Source: a virus
Virus record (IMG/VR): IMGVR_UViG_3300030333_005778
Coordinates: 1-25,962 of that record
Length of the DNA: 25,962 nt
Reading direction: 5' to 3' (one strand)
In this document: in pieces, positions 15,117 to 23,884 of the stretch
Layout: every line of letters begins with the position of its first letter
How positions within the stretch are numbered: position 1 is the stretch's first letter
Program-made: the position numbers and the translations under genes
The notes under the pieces: model-generated
The model's input: the letters and a program-made list of their open reading frames with translations, nothing else
What the model was told of the DNA's origin: nothing
Databases searched by the model: none

Positions 15117-15446
15117 ATGAAAAACAATACATCTGAGGAATTTGCCCCTGTTGAGATTGACTTAAACCCAGAAACCGTAGATGAGGGATACCTAAGAGCA
15201 CTTGGTTCCCAAATAGAATATGTTCTGAAATCAATGTTTGGCGGCTTTAAACCTGTTGCAAAATTTAAGGGAACAAAAAAACAATTGGGTCTCTTTGCCC
15301 GAGCCTTGGGCAATGAGAAGAGATACCTCAAAGACTTTGAAAAACACGGTTTAACTGACCCAAAAACTTTGAATAATAGACATAAATTAGAAAAGGCTAT
15401 TGCTGCTTTTGAAAAAGCGACAAAGATTAAATGGCCTTTCAAATAG
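15117..15446 (+). CDS. Small conserved-looking protein before the tape measure gene, function unknown
   Basis: A 109-residue protein with a perfect GGAGGAG and 6-base spacing, so strong translation is expected. Residues 12-27 are acidic (PVEIDLNPETVDEGYL). A helical middle (LGSQIEYVLKSMFG) is followed by Lys-rich turns (KFKGTKKQLG), and a helical end finishes WPFK. No Cys and no membrane segment. I cannot name a family. It lies 12 bases before the tape measure gene and just after the chaperone-like pair, so a role in tail assembly is plausible but is inferred from position only. Confidence 0.75.
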   Translation: MKNNTSEEFAPVEIDLNPETVDEGYLRALGSQIEYVLKSMFGGFKPVAKFKGTKKQLGLFARALGNEKRYLKDFEKHGLTDPKTLNNRHKLEKAIAAFEKATKIKWPFK

Positions 15447-15458
15447 GAAACCTTTTAA

Positions 15459-18149
15459 ATGGCTGAAGGCGACAACACAAATACTCCTGAACAAGAAAGC
15501 GAAGTGACGGAGCAAAAGAAAGAACAGCTAAAAATACTACAGGATTTAAACTCTGCCATCGAAAAGCAAGTGAGGTATGAAACTCGCAGGGCTCGAATGC
15601 GAGGCGAAGAGATAAGCAATACTCAAACCTTGGTAAACTTGCATGGTCAACAAGCCGAAGTTCAGAGGGAGCTGTTGGATATAGCTTTAGCTAAAACAAC
15701 AGACGTAGAAAAGCTGTCAGATCTAACCCAGAAACATATTAATATGATTAATGTGGAAGTAGAGAAGGGTAGAATGATAGCTGAAAATGGCGAAGCACAA
15801 AAGGCTATAGCTAATGAGATTTTAAATCTCAAAAGAGAAATACTGCAAAACACCGAGGAAGACAATACACAGCAAGTCGAAAAGTTAAAATTATTAACTC
15901 AAGAATTAAACAAGCAACAAGAAATATCTAAGGCACAAGAGGCAGGAACCCGAGCCGGAGCAAACTTGGTCAATAGCCTAGGATCTATGATCGGCTTTAA
16001 ACCAAACCCAGCGTTTAATGATTTCTTCCAGAGCCTGACAACCAGTGAGGGAGCAGCCGCAGGAGTTGGGAGTGCCTTCCGAGGCATTGCATCCCAAGCA
16101 GGAGAAGTTTTCTCCCTAGGAAATGTTCTTGGATTTGTTGCCGAAAACTTGTTTGAACTCGGTGTAGCTTTTGACGAAGTGACATCCAGCGTAACCGCAG
16201 CGACTGGTGCGAGTAGAGAATATGCATCTCAACTAGCTGCTGTAGCCTCTCAGAACGCAAAGTTGGGAATAACATTTCAAGAAACTGGACAAGCACAAAT
16301 AGCGCTTCTTTCCGATTTTCAACACTTCTCGGAACTCTTAGATGAGAATGGAAATCGAAATGTTGATTTGCAAAACAAAATTACAGCTACAGCATCTCAA
16401 CTATCTATGCTTGGAGTCAACGCCAGCACGACAGCAGGAAATTTAAATTTCTTGGTAACAAGCTTGGGATTAACTGCGGAACAAGCCGACACGACATTCC
16501 GAACTATGATTGAGCAAGGGGCTAATTTAAATATCCCCCCCGACCAACTTGCACAGGCATTTCAGACATTGCAACCAAGACTAGCACTTTTCGGTAAAAG
16601 AGCACCAGATATTTTTCAGAGAACAGCAGCAGCCGCAAAAAGCCTAGGTCTTAGTGTGGCAGATATGGGATCTTCTCTTTTCGCTCTAAGTGATGGATTC
16701 GATGAATTCGATGAAGCTGCTGGAAAAGTAGCCGCAGCTAACTTAATACTTGGTGGTTCTTTTGTTAGTTCTTATGAGATGGTGATGGCAGCAGCAGAGG
16801 GTCCGTTTGCTCAATTGGAGCTTCTAAGAGACGGCTTTGATAGAGCAGGCAGATCTCTTGGGGACATGCCCTTCTTTGAAAAACAAATGATGGCTAAGAA
16901 TTTTGGTATGGAGATCGATACTTTAACTGCTCTTATCGATGGAGAGATTAAAAGTCAAGAAGAATTAAATGCAATGCAAGCGGAGAATTCTAAATCAATT
17001 GAAGACATGGTTCGAGATGCTACTCCTATGCTAAAGGACCTCCAAGCCTCCTTGCAAAACATATTTGGAGATTTGTCTAGTATTCTAGGACCAGTGGCTA
17101 ACATCATCAATGGTTTATCCAGCGCTTTAGGTAACGGACTCGCCCCAGTCTTAATGGGTATTGCGACGTTTAGTGGATTAAAGTTCATATCCTTCTTTAC
17201 CAAAGGTAGAAAAGCCGCCGAAGAACAAGCAGAAGCAATAAAAGATCTAGTTAGTGAAATGAAAAACCTCCAAAAGCATCAACAGATCGCCGGACTTCAG
17301 GCACAAATGGAAGAGGCTAAATCACTGGCACGAGCAGATCTTCTAACAAAAGCCTCCCAAGGCGCTATAGAGCTTGAGGGAGATACTGTTGCAGCAAGGC
17401 TTGAATCGATTGAGGCTTTAGCTGGAGAAAGCGAAGCCGTGGTTGGATTAAAAAATCAGCTAGATGCACTGACAACTGTCCAAGATGACTCGACTGATGG
17501 TTCTAAGAAGCAGAGTATCGGAATGGGAGAATTGACGGATGCCTTTGGAGCCGCTACAGCATCCTTTGGAATGACAATGGGCGTTTTGGAAATGTTTCCA
17601 GCCAGTATGCAAAAGGGTGCAGCAGCGGCTGCAATGGCGCTAGGTGCAGTGGCAATTGGTGTGGCAGCGGTCAAGGGCGCAGCCGCCGGTCCTGCTGGAT
17701 TATTTTTAGCAGCAGCAGGGGCAGGAGCGCTCTTGGCTGGCATTATGAAATTTGTTTCCGCTGGAGACGAAGCCGGTACCGGAGCAGGCGGAGTTACAGA
17801 CATCGGCGCACTGGGAGAGACCGGAGGTTTCAACATATCTGACGGCGTTGATGACGCTATAATTCAAAGGTCGGGCAATGGAACAAATATCACGCCAATC
17901 CACAGCAGCGATCAATTAATAGCTGCTAAACCCGGAGGTCCAGTTGCAAGAGCAAATGGCGGAAATCTAGGCGGCGGCTCACAGATACCAGAAAGATTAA
18001 TAGCAGCACTTGAGACTTTGGCAGCCGGGATGAGGGGTCCTCAATCAACAGGCGGATCCGGCGCGGTAAATGTTACTATTGAATTGGATAAGAGAAAAAT
18101 GGGTCAAGCAGTTGTTGATATTATGAACAAGGAAATGTCTTTGACTTAG
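15459..18149 (+). CDS. Tail tape measure protein
   Basis: An 896-residue protein starting 12 bases after the previous stop. Residues 1-160 are predicted long helices rich in Glu, Gln and Lys (coiled-coil-like). The centre is Ala/Ser/Gln rich and helical. Two hydrophobic stretches, about 545-580 (IINGLSSALGNGLAPVLMGI) and about 720-770 (an Ala/Gly-rich run including VAIGVAAVKGAAAGPAGLFL), look like the membrane-active segments of tape measures. The C-terminus is Gly-rich and ends with a strand-helix (VNVTIELDKRKMGQAVVDIM) common at tape-measure ends. Length, composition and place after tube and chaperone genes support the call. No lysozyme or peptidase motif was noticed. The protein would set tail length and leave with the DNA. 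Confidence 0.75.
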   Translation: MAEGDNTNTPEQESEVTEQKKEQLKILQDLNSAIEKQVRYETRRARMRGEEISNTQTLVNLHGQQAEVQRELLDIALAKTTDVEKLSDLTQKHINMINVEVEKGRMIAENGEAQKAIANEILNLKREILQNTEEDNTQQVEKLKLLTQELNKQQEISKAQEAGTRAGANLVNSLGSMIGFKPNPAFNDFFQSLTTSEGAAAGVGSAFRGIASQAGEVFSLGNVLGFVAENLFELGVAFDEVTSSVTAATGASREYASQLAAVASQNAKLGITFQETGQAQIALLSDFQHFSELLDENGNRNVDLQNKITATASQLSMLGVNASTTAGNLNFLVTSLGLTAEQADTTFRTMIEQGANLNIPPDQLAQAFQTLQPRLALFGKRAPDIFQRTAAAAKSLGLSVADMGSSLFALSDGFDEFDEAAGKVAAANLILGGSFVSSYEMVMAAAEGPFAQLELLRDGFDRAGRSLGDMPFFEKQMMAKNFGMEIDTLTALIDGEIKSQEELNAMQAENSKSIEDMVRDATPMLKDLQASLQNIFGDLSSILGPVANIINGLSSALGNGLAPVLMGIATFSGLKFISFFTKGRKAAEEQAEAIKDLVSEMKNLQKHQQIAGLQAQMEEAKSLARADLLTKASQGAIELEGDTVAARLESIEALAGESEAVVGLKNQLDALTTVQDDSTDGSKKQSIGMGELTDAFGAATASFGMTMGVLEMFPASMQKGAAAAAMALGAVAIGVAAVKGAAAGPAGLFLAAAGAGALLAGIMKFVSAGDEAGTGAGGVTDIGALGETGGFNISDGVDDAIIQRSGNGTNITPIHSSDQLIAAKPGGPVARANGGNLGGGSQIPERLIAALETLAAGMRGPQSTGGSGAVNVTIELDKRKMGQAVVDIMNKEMSLT

Positions 18150-18161
18150 GAGGGTTGAAAC

Positions 18162-18977
18162 GTGGCTCAAGATATAAAGAAAACGGCATATAGTGATTTG
18201 CCAAAACTGACCAGTATGTACGATAGCTTCCGTTCCTACGTAGGCGAGAAACTCATAACGGTAAAGCATATGCCATCAGGACAAAGTGTGGCATTTAATT
18301 CTGGAATTGTTGACGACTTTTCGGATAGTTTTAGAAGCAATTGGTCCTCAGAAGAGACATATGGCAGGATGGATCAAATTGCCAACTATTCAAACACAAC
18401 AAGGGCTATAAGTGTTAGGTTGATATTGATTGCCGAGGGCCCTAAACAAGCAGTCAGAAATATGGCGCAATTGGGAAAAATGAGTCAATTTATGTACCCA
18501 GCATATGAGGCTGGTGTTATAAAAGATAGACCTCTTCTATCTGTAAAATTATTAAATTTAATACAAGACACAAGCACGGGCGGCGGTCTTCTTGGGTATA
18601 TCACAACTCTCAACAATGCGTTTGATTTGAAAGAAGGTGTTTTTGAAGTGACCGATAGCGCTGGAGATGAGCAGGGGCAATTATTTTTGTACCCCAAATA
18701 CCTAACAATAAATTTTGACTTCACACCTTACCATGCTCAAAGATTAGGTTTTGATTCGACACCCGAAAGCACCCAAGGCTCATTTGCATATTTCCCGTAT
18801 GGCTCCGCCGAGGCAAACGCCGCAATCGAATCAAATCCAGATAGCGACATTCAAGCCGCCCCAAACAGCTCCGCAGCAGCCGCGCAAGAATACGAATCCG
18901 CCGTCGCCACCGCCGCTGCTGACGAAATACTCAAAGAACAAGATACTGGTGGTGAGTCAGGGTTTTTTGATGAATAA
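18162..18977 (+). CDS. Putative tail-tube cap / baseplate-tube junction protein (gp48/54 role)
   Basis: A 271-residue protein. I chose the GTG at 18162 because AGGAGGG (18148-18154) lies 7 bases before it; the first in-frame ATG would remove residues including the start of the YDSFRSYVGEKLITVKHMPS region. The core (residues 15-200) has SFRSNWSSEETYGRMDQIAN with YSNTTRAISVRLILIAEG, then GKMSQFMYPAYE. This pattern recalls tube-like baseplate proteins that start tube growth. The C-terminal 50 residues are Ala/Ser/Glu rich and probably disordered. It lies between tape measure and a gp53-like wedge gene, as expected for a baseplate-tube initiator. The specific T4 counterpart is a guess. Confidence 0.55.
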   Translation: MAQDIKKTAYSDLPKLTSMYDSFRSYVGEKLITVKHMPSGQSVAFNSGIVDDFSDSFRSNWSSEETYGRMDQIANYSNTTRAISVRLILIAEGPKQAVRNMAQLGKMSQFMYPAYEAGVIKDRPLLSVKLLNLIQDTSTGGGLLGYITTLNNAFDLKEGVFEVTDSAGDEQGQLFLYPKYLTINFDFTPYHAQRLGFDSTPESTQGSFAYFPYGSAEANAAIESNPDSDIQAAPNSSAAAAQEYESAVATAAADEILKEQDTGGESGFFDE

Positions 18978-18993
18978 TAAGGAAACATAAGAT

Positions 18994-19335
18994 ATGCCAA
19001 GTAGATACGAGAAAAGAACAATATCGCTAAACAATACATCTTTTTATTCAGACCTAATGTTTAAGAGGGGAACAGTCCAAATAAGACAGTTCTTGACAGG
19101 GGAGATTACTTATCCAACTGTTGAACAAATAAGGACTCTTACGATTAAAAATCACCATTGGAAAACTGGAGATCACTATTCTAAATTAGCTCACAAATTT
19201 TATGGCGATGCAACCTATTGGTGGGTCATAGCTATTTTTAATAAAAAACCCACAGAAGCTAGTATAGAATATGGAGATAGAATTTATATTCCATTGCCTC
19301 TATATAAAGTGGTGGAATTTTTTAATATAAAGTAA
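18994..19335 (+). CDS. Baseplate wedge protein with LysM-like domain, gp53-like
   Basis: A 113-residue protein with AAGGAAA about 13 bases before the ATG. After MPSRYEKRTISLNNTSFYSD it has a LysM-like domain: WKTGDHYSKLAHKFYGDATY, WWVIAIFNKKPTE and GDRIYIPLPLYKV. The W(K/R)xGDxxxxLxxxYYG...WWVIxxxN...GxxxxIP pattern is typical of phage gp53-like baseplate proteins and small tail LysM proteins. T4 gp53 is 196 residues and binds neighbouring wedges together around the hub; this one is a compact version. The domain in this context works as a protein-protein clamp rather than a cell-wall binder. It sits within the baseplate gene cluster. Confidence 0.75.
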   Translation: MPSRYEKRTISLNNTSFYSDLMFKRGTVQIRQFLTGEITYPTVEQIRTLTIKNHHWKTGDHYSKLAHKFYGDATYWWVIAIFNKKPTEASIEYGDRIYIPLPLYKVVEFFNIK

Positions 19336-19351
19336 CAGAGGATAGGGTAGC

Positions 19352-22300
19352 GTGGCAAGCAACGATAAAAAGTTAGAAGATTTAACGAGAAATCTTAGTT
19401 CAAAAAGTGGATATATAGATTTCATCGAAGCATCTCAGAGATTGTTATCCAGCAATACCATGAAGTTTGCCAACGCAGCAAGGTTCCTTTATCCGCTGGG
19501 GTACGACAGACACATTAGTATGGATTCTAACGCCTCAGACACCCTTATGTCTGATTTTTTTTCATACGGCTCCTCCGTTTCTGAGTTCATAGACTTCGGC
19601 GGACACCCCATTCTTGCATCAGCAAGGACACCCAATATAAGGCTTTACAAGCTTATTCGCGAAGGCAACAGAAAAAAAACAGTCTCAGCGGAAATAGAAA
19701 TGCCATTGTTTTTATACGGTAACAGAAATTCCGAAACAGTATTGAACCCTCAAGATAGAAGCAACGAGGCATACTTCCTCGGCTTGAATTTTGATATGAG
19801 AGACCAAACAGCGTTTGGTGCTAGTAGACACGTATACGCAACCTTGTCTTTGGGGTTTAACTCTTTTAATGCACTTAGCCGCATCTATCAAGCCCCCGGC
19901 AGAGGATCAGAAGACTCGTCTTCAATGCACAACTTTGCTTATGTTGATTTGATAAGAAGAACCAACGGGGCTTCTATAGACGCCTCTGCCTATGCTGATT
20001 ATTCAATAAGAATGGAAATCGGTTGGAACCCAGTCACGCCAAACGTAACAGAATTAGCGCCTGAACTTCAGGGAGCAAATGAATCTGGAGCTGAATATAA
20101 TAATCTCGTTTTATTATTAGAGTTGGAAGATTGGGAGCTTGACATTCAGCAGGACGGAAAAATTAAGCTAGACATTAGTTACCATGCTTTTGTTGAAAGG
20201 GAGTTGTCAAACAACTATCAATATGATGTTTTGAATAGTCCAGATATGCTTGATATAGGTGCGGACACCGGCTCTCCCGCTGACCCAACATACAGGAACT
20301 TAATTGAAGAATTAAAAAAACAAAATCAAGACAGAGTTTTCAATGCTTATAAAACAGGAGCATATGATATTAACAAGCCTGCTGGCAGACTCGCGATGTC
20401 TCTGACTTCGGGTCAAAAAACAAGATTTAAACTTAACGATATGCAGTACGACAACGCCGTTACAACCGCAGCATCAGAGCTAAAAGCAGAATACATTGCA
20501 GAAAGTAGTGCAGGCGGTCAAGAGCTTGTAAATAATTTAGAGCAAAAAATCAGAACACTTGAGCAAAATCTCCAATCGATTGATACAAAGATAAGCGCTG
20601 CTGGTAACACAAAAGAAGTGGAATCTCTCGAAAATGAAAAAGCCGAGATACAGGAGCAATTAAGCGAGGAAAACAAAAAGCTAGGCAGTATTAAGGGCAA
20701 AGTTGAGGGAAACACAAAGGCGTCAGAGGAAGCAAAAAAGGGCTTAACTGAGTTGCTAGATAGAATTGATATGTATAATAAAGTAGAAAAATATCAAGGC
20801 TTCCTAAGAAAACTTTCTAAAAATGGTAAGATATACTCTATTGATATACCAAAAAAAGAATTGCTACTTTACTCTCCACAATTTACTGAGGATTTTGATG
20901 AGGCTTTTAGCAAGGACGACGCAGATTTTTTAAAAAAGAAAAAAGAAAGTCTAGCCGCCAAATCTCTCGCAAATCAGTCAGGTGTAGATAGGACCGAAAG
21001 TTTTTTGGAAAACCTTCAATCTTTGGACAAGGACATTAGCAAAACCTTTTCAGATCTGGAATACGCAGCAACCAAGGCTGCGGGTCTAACGTATCCAAGT
21101 GAATTGTCCGATAGCTCTGAGGATGTGAAGAAAAGATATCAAAAGGCTGTCGCAATAGGTCTTAATAAAAACTTAAATCGAGCACAAACACTAAGCACCA
21201 GTACACAAAGGATTCACTATGTTTATTTCGGAGACATTATTGAGACCATTGTGGGTCCAATTATGTTCGCGATAATGCAGAGTAGAAACCTAGGTCTCCT
21301 CATGGGCAGCTTTATATATGATAAAAAAATGAATATGATAACTAACCAAGAGGTAGCTGCAACGGGAACCAAATCTGTGATGGGGGCTATTAACTTTTCT
21401 GATGTGCCCATAAGTATAGAGATGTTTTCTAGATTCTTCTCGGAAACAATTATCAATAAAAATGTTTCGAAAATATCATTCCTCGATTTTATGAATGGCA
21501 TGGTCAATCAGCTAATAATACCATCATTAAATGAAGAGTTTGCTGGTATTTCAAACTATAATCCGGTTAAAGTAAAGACCACATTTTTAAGAACATCGAA
21601 TCCCATTTTGTTGTCCCCGGCAACTGAAGAGGCTTCCGTTGACCAAAAGGGGAAAGCAGAGAATAAATTAGCATCAGGAAGATACGACCTGACAAACCCG
21701 GATAATATAAAAAAAATAAGAAAACTAACTGACCCGAACTTTATCAAGCAAGCTAAAGCAAGCCAAATCTGGCACTATCTTTTTGTGTACGGAATACAGG
21801 AAAACAACATCGCAGGAATCACTGCGACGTATGAAGGAGATATGAAAAAGGGCATATATCACTTTACATATGGCGATTCTTCTGGATCTGGAACTGGAGG
21901 AAGGACAGATTTAATTAAAGACATAAAATTTATAAAAGTTAAGAAATCAGGGCAAAGAGAGATGATGGTGGAAAGGCACCTCAAGGGCGGTAGATCTGGA
22001 GGCTTTCTAGAGATATTTAATATCTTTGATATAGAGATGACAATGATAGGGAACAACCTATTACATCCGGGCAAGCACATCTATATAAGACCTGTTATTG
22101 CGGGATTCTCCAGACTTACCGAGGAGAGGTCAATCATTCAACAACTTGGTCTTGGTGGCTATTATATGGTTACAGAGGTTTCAAACGAGATAGGGTCAAC
22201 TGGCGAGTGGGTAACAAGCGTAAAGGCTGCTTGGCAGTCCAACGGTGGTGGCAACATAATCCGCCCCGGAGGAAAAACCATTAGCCAATCGGAGGCTGAC

Positions 22301-22390
22301 AAGCTTAGTGGGCAGTATTATGATGAAGGCGCACAGATGACCACTATGACGGGAGAGGAAGAATATCAAACCTCGACGGAGGAAAACTAA
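19352..22390 (+). CDS. Large baseplate hub-like structural protein
   Basis: A 1012-residue protein starting with GTG; the nearest purine-rich site is AGGGTAG at 19344. Residues 1-300 are beta-rich with aromatic strands (SAEIEMPLFLYGNRNSET, MRDQTAFGASRHVYATLSLG, NNLVLLLELEDWELDIQQDG). Residues about 385-470 are a strong coiled coil (NLEQKIRTLEQNLQSIDTKI, ENEKAEIQEQLSEENKKLGS). The C-terminal part contains HPGKHIYIRPVIAGF and LGLGGYYMVTEVSNEIGSTG followed by VTSVKAAWQ, a strand pattern typical of the end of gp27/gpD-type hub proteins, where the last domain positions a product over the tube. I see no lysozyme motif. It ends TAATG, overlapping the next gene by one base. Hub identity is an inference from the C-terminal pattern and the neighbourhood. 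Confidence 0.55.
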   Translation: MASNDKKLEDLTRNLSSKSGYIDFIEASQRLLSSNTMKFANAARFLYPLGYDRHISMDSNASDTLMSDFFSYGSSVSEFIDFGGHPILASARTPNIRLYKLIREGNRKKTVSAEIEMPLFLYGNRNSETVLNPQDRSNEAYFLGLNFDMRDQTAFGASRHVYATLSLGFNSFNALSRIYQAPGRGSEDSSSMHNFAYVDLIRRTNGASIDASAYADYSIRMEIGWNPVTPNVTELAPELQGANESGAEYNNLVLLLELEDWELDIQQDGKIKLDISYHAFVERELSNNYQYDVLNSPDMLDIGADTGSPADPTYRNLIEELKKQNQDRVFNAYKTGAYDINKPAGRLAMSLTSGQKTRFKLNDMQYDNAVTTAASELKAEYIAESSAGGQELVNNLEQKIRTLEQNLQSIDTKISAAGNTKEVESLENEKAEIQEQLSEENKKLGSIKGKVEGNTKASEEAKKGLTELLDRIDMYNKVEKYQGFLRKLSKNGKIYSIDIPKKELLLYSPQFTEDFDEAFSKDDADFLKKKKESLAAKSLANQSGVDRTESFLENLQSLDKDISKTFSDLEYAATKAAGLTYPSELSDSSEDVKKRYQKAVAIGLNKNLNRAQTLSTSTQRIHYVYFGDIIETIVGPIMFAIMQSRNLGLLMGSFIYDKKMNMITNQEVAATGTKSVMGAINFSDVPISIEMFSRFFSETIINKNVSKISFLDFMNGMVNQLIIPSLNEEFAGISNYNPVKVKTTFLRTSNPILLSPATEEASVDQKGKAENKLASGRYDLTNPDNIKKIRKLTDPNFIKQAKASQIWHYLFVYGIQENNIAGITATYEGDMKKGIYHFTYGDSSGSGTGGRTDLIKDIKFIKVKKSGQREMMVERHLKGGRSGGFLEIFNIFDIEMTMIGNNLLHPGKHIYIRPVIAGFSRLTEERSIIQQLGLGGYYMVTEVSNEIGSTGEWVTSVKAAWQSNGGGNIIRPGGKTISQSEADKLSGQYYDEGAQMTTMTGEEEYQTSTEEN

Positions 22391-23874
22391 TGGCTAGGTA
22401 TAAGATATACAACCAACAAGTTTATATAACTAACAACACCCCGACGAAAACTATATTCGATCAGAGGCAGAAGTTTGAGAGATTGTATCCGAAGGGGTTT
22501 GGGTTTCCTGAGCCAATCGACTTTTGGCAAGAAAAAAATAGAATGTATGGCTTTATGGATCAAAATAAAAATTTGATCCATCCCGATCCTGCCTTTATAA
22601 AACAATTAAAGGGTAGCAATAATGGAAATCTATTCGCCTTCGATTTTGTGTGCGATGCGTTTAATGGTATGCAGCACTACTTCAATGGTAAAAATACCCA
22701 AAAAATGATAGAAGACGGAGAGAGGGTTAAAAAACCCCTAAAAGCACACAAAGCTTGGGATGACCCCCTAGAGATCAGAAAGTCTCTAGATCATTCTATT
22801 TATAGAAGCTTTGTAAGAATATTCTTAAAGGGACAAAACAAACACAAGCTCATAACAAATCTGGAAGATTTCATTGAAGTGTTTTTTAATCTTTGTATGA
22901 AAGACATCATACCAGATACCCCCCTAACACTTTCAGGCTTAATGCTAACTAACCTTATTTCTCCGATGTCCAACGGGCTTTGCATTGAGGTTTCTTTGGA
23001 TGATCACTCCAATGTTCATAAATTTTATGACACTTACTACAACAACAAAAATTATAAAACCTATTTAATGATCGCCGCAAAGTACGGCTTTATGGTTGAT
23101 AAAAATGTTCCTTTTAGGTTGGTAGCGAACTTGGGCTCTCCAAAGATGTTGAACTTTATGAGGGCTCGTATGGAAGATTATTTGTCCATCCCTCGAACTG
23201 GACAAACAAACTTTTCTGTGAAAGATTTTGTAGTGAAGCCCGGAGACACACCGTTGGACCGACACACCCACGAATACGAACTAGATGAAGATGGCAACGG
23301 AGAAACAAGCATTTACACCGATTCTTACGGCACCCAGCACAAACATCAGGTAACAAACTTTATAATCACTGAGAATCAGGGTTGGAAAAAGATGCCGAGC
23401 TATCCATATCCTGTTGGGATTGGATACCACAATCACACAGAAAACTACAAAAAAGAACCTTTCCCAAAATCACAAAATCCAGTTGACCTATCTCTAGATA
23501 AATATTTTGAAAGATATTATATTTCTAACACATTGAAAGATATAGCACTTTTGCGATCTAAAGTGCTGGGTATGTACAATAAATATGTGAATGAATTTCC
23601 TAATTCTTCTTATTCGGTGCCTTGTGGACCAATAAGGAGCCAAAAGGTCACAGTAAATAGGATTAACATAAGCTATCAAAATATGTTAAAGGAAGGCTTT
23701 AACACTTTGTTCTATACAAAATTGTATTTTCTTGTGAGACTTAAAGAATTGAAAGCAGACGTAACCGATGAGTCCATAAAAGTGAATATAAAAAAAATAG
23801 ATACTTTGTGGAAACTAGTTGACAAATATGAAGCTATCCGGTATATTGATGTTTACTTAAAGCAATTTTATTAG
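22390..23874 (+). CDS. Probable virion protein with three HxH motifs
   Basis: The start ATG overlaps the previous TAA by one base, so translation is coupled. The 494-residue product has no family I recognise. Residues 1-280 are mixed alpha/beta and aromatic. Residues 289-350 hold a His-rich insert with HTH (292-294), HKH (317-319) and HNH (347-349), separated by DGNG and PYPVGIGY turns. Residues 375-494 are helical (NTLKDIALLRSKVLGMYNKY; VNIKKIDTLWKLVDKYEAIR). HxH groups bind iron in some phage fibres and spikes, so a metal-stabilised domain is possible. No signal peptide or transmembrane segment. Position after the hub-like gene suggests a baseplate or tail component. Confidence 0.6.
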   Translation: MARYKIYNQQVYITNNTPTKTIFDQRQKFERLYPKGFGFPEPIDFWQEKNRMYGFMDQNKNLIHPDPAFIKQLKGSNNGNLFAFDFVCDAFNGMQHYFNGKNTQKMIEDGERVKKPLKAHKAWDDPLEIRKSLDHSIYRSFVRIFLKGQNKHKLITNLEDFIEVFFNLCMKDIIPDTPLTLSGLMLTNLISPMSNGLCIEVSLDDHSNVHKFYDTYYNNKNYKTYLMIAAKYGFMVDKNVPFRLVANLGSPKMLNFMRARMEDYLSIPRTGQTNFSVKDFVVKPGDTPLDRHTHEYELDEDGNGETSIYTDSYGTQHKHQVTNFIITENQGWKKMPSYPYPVGIGYHNHTENYKKEPFPKSQNPVDLSLDKYFERYYISNTLKDIALLRSKVLGMYNKYVNEFPNSSYSVPCGPIRSQKVTVNRINISYQNMLKEGFNTLFYTKLYFLVRLKELKADVTDESIKVNIKKIDTLWKLVDKYEAIRYIDVYLKQFY

Positions 23875-23884
23875 AAGGTCAGCA

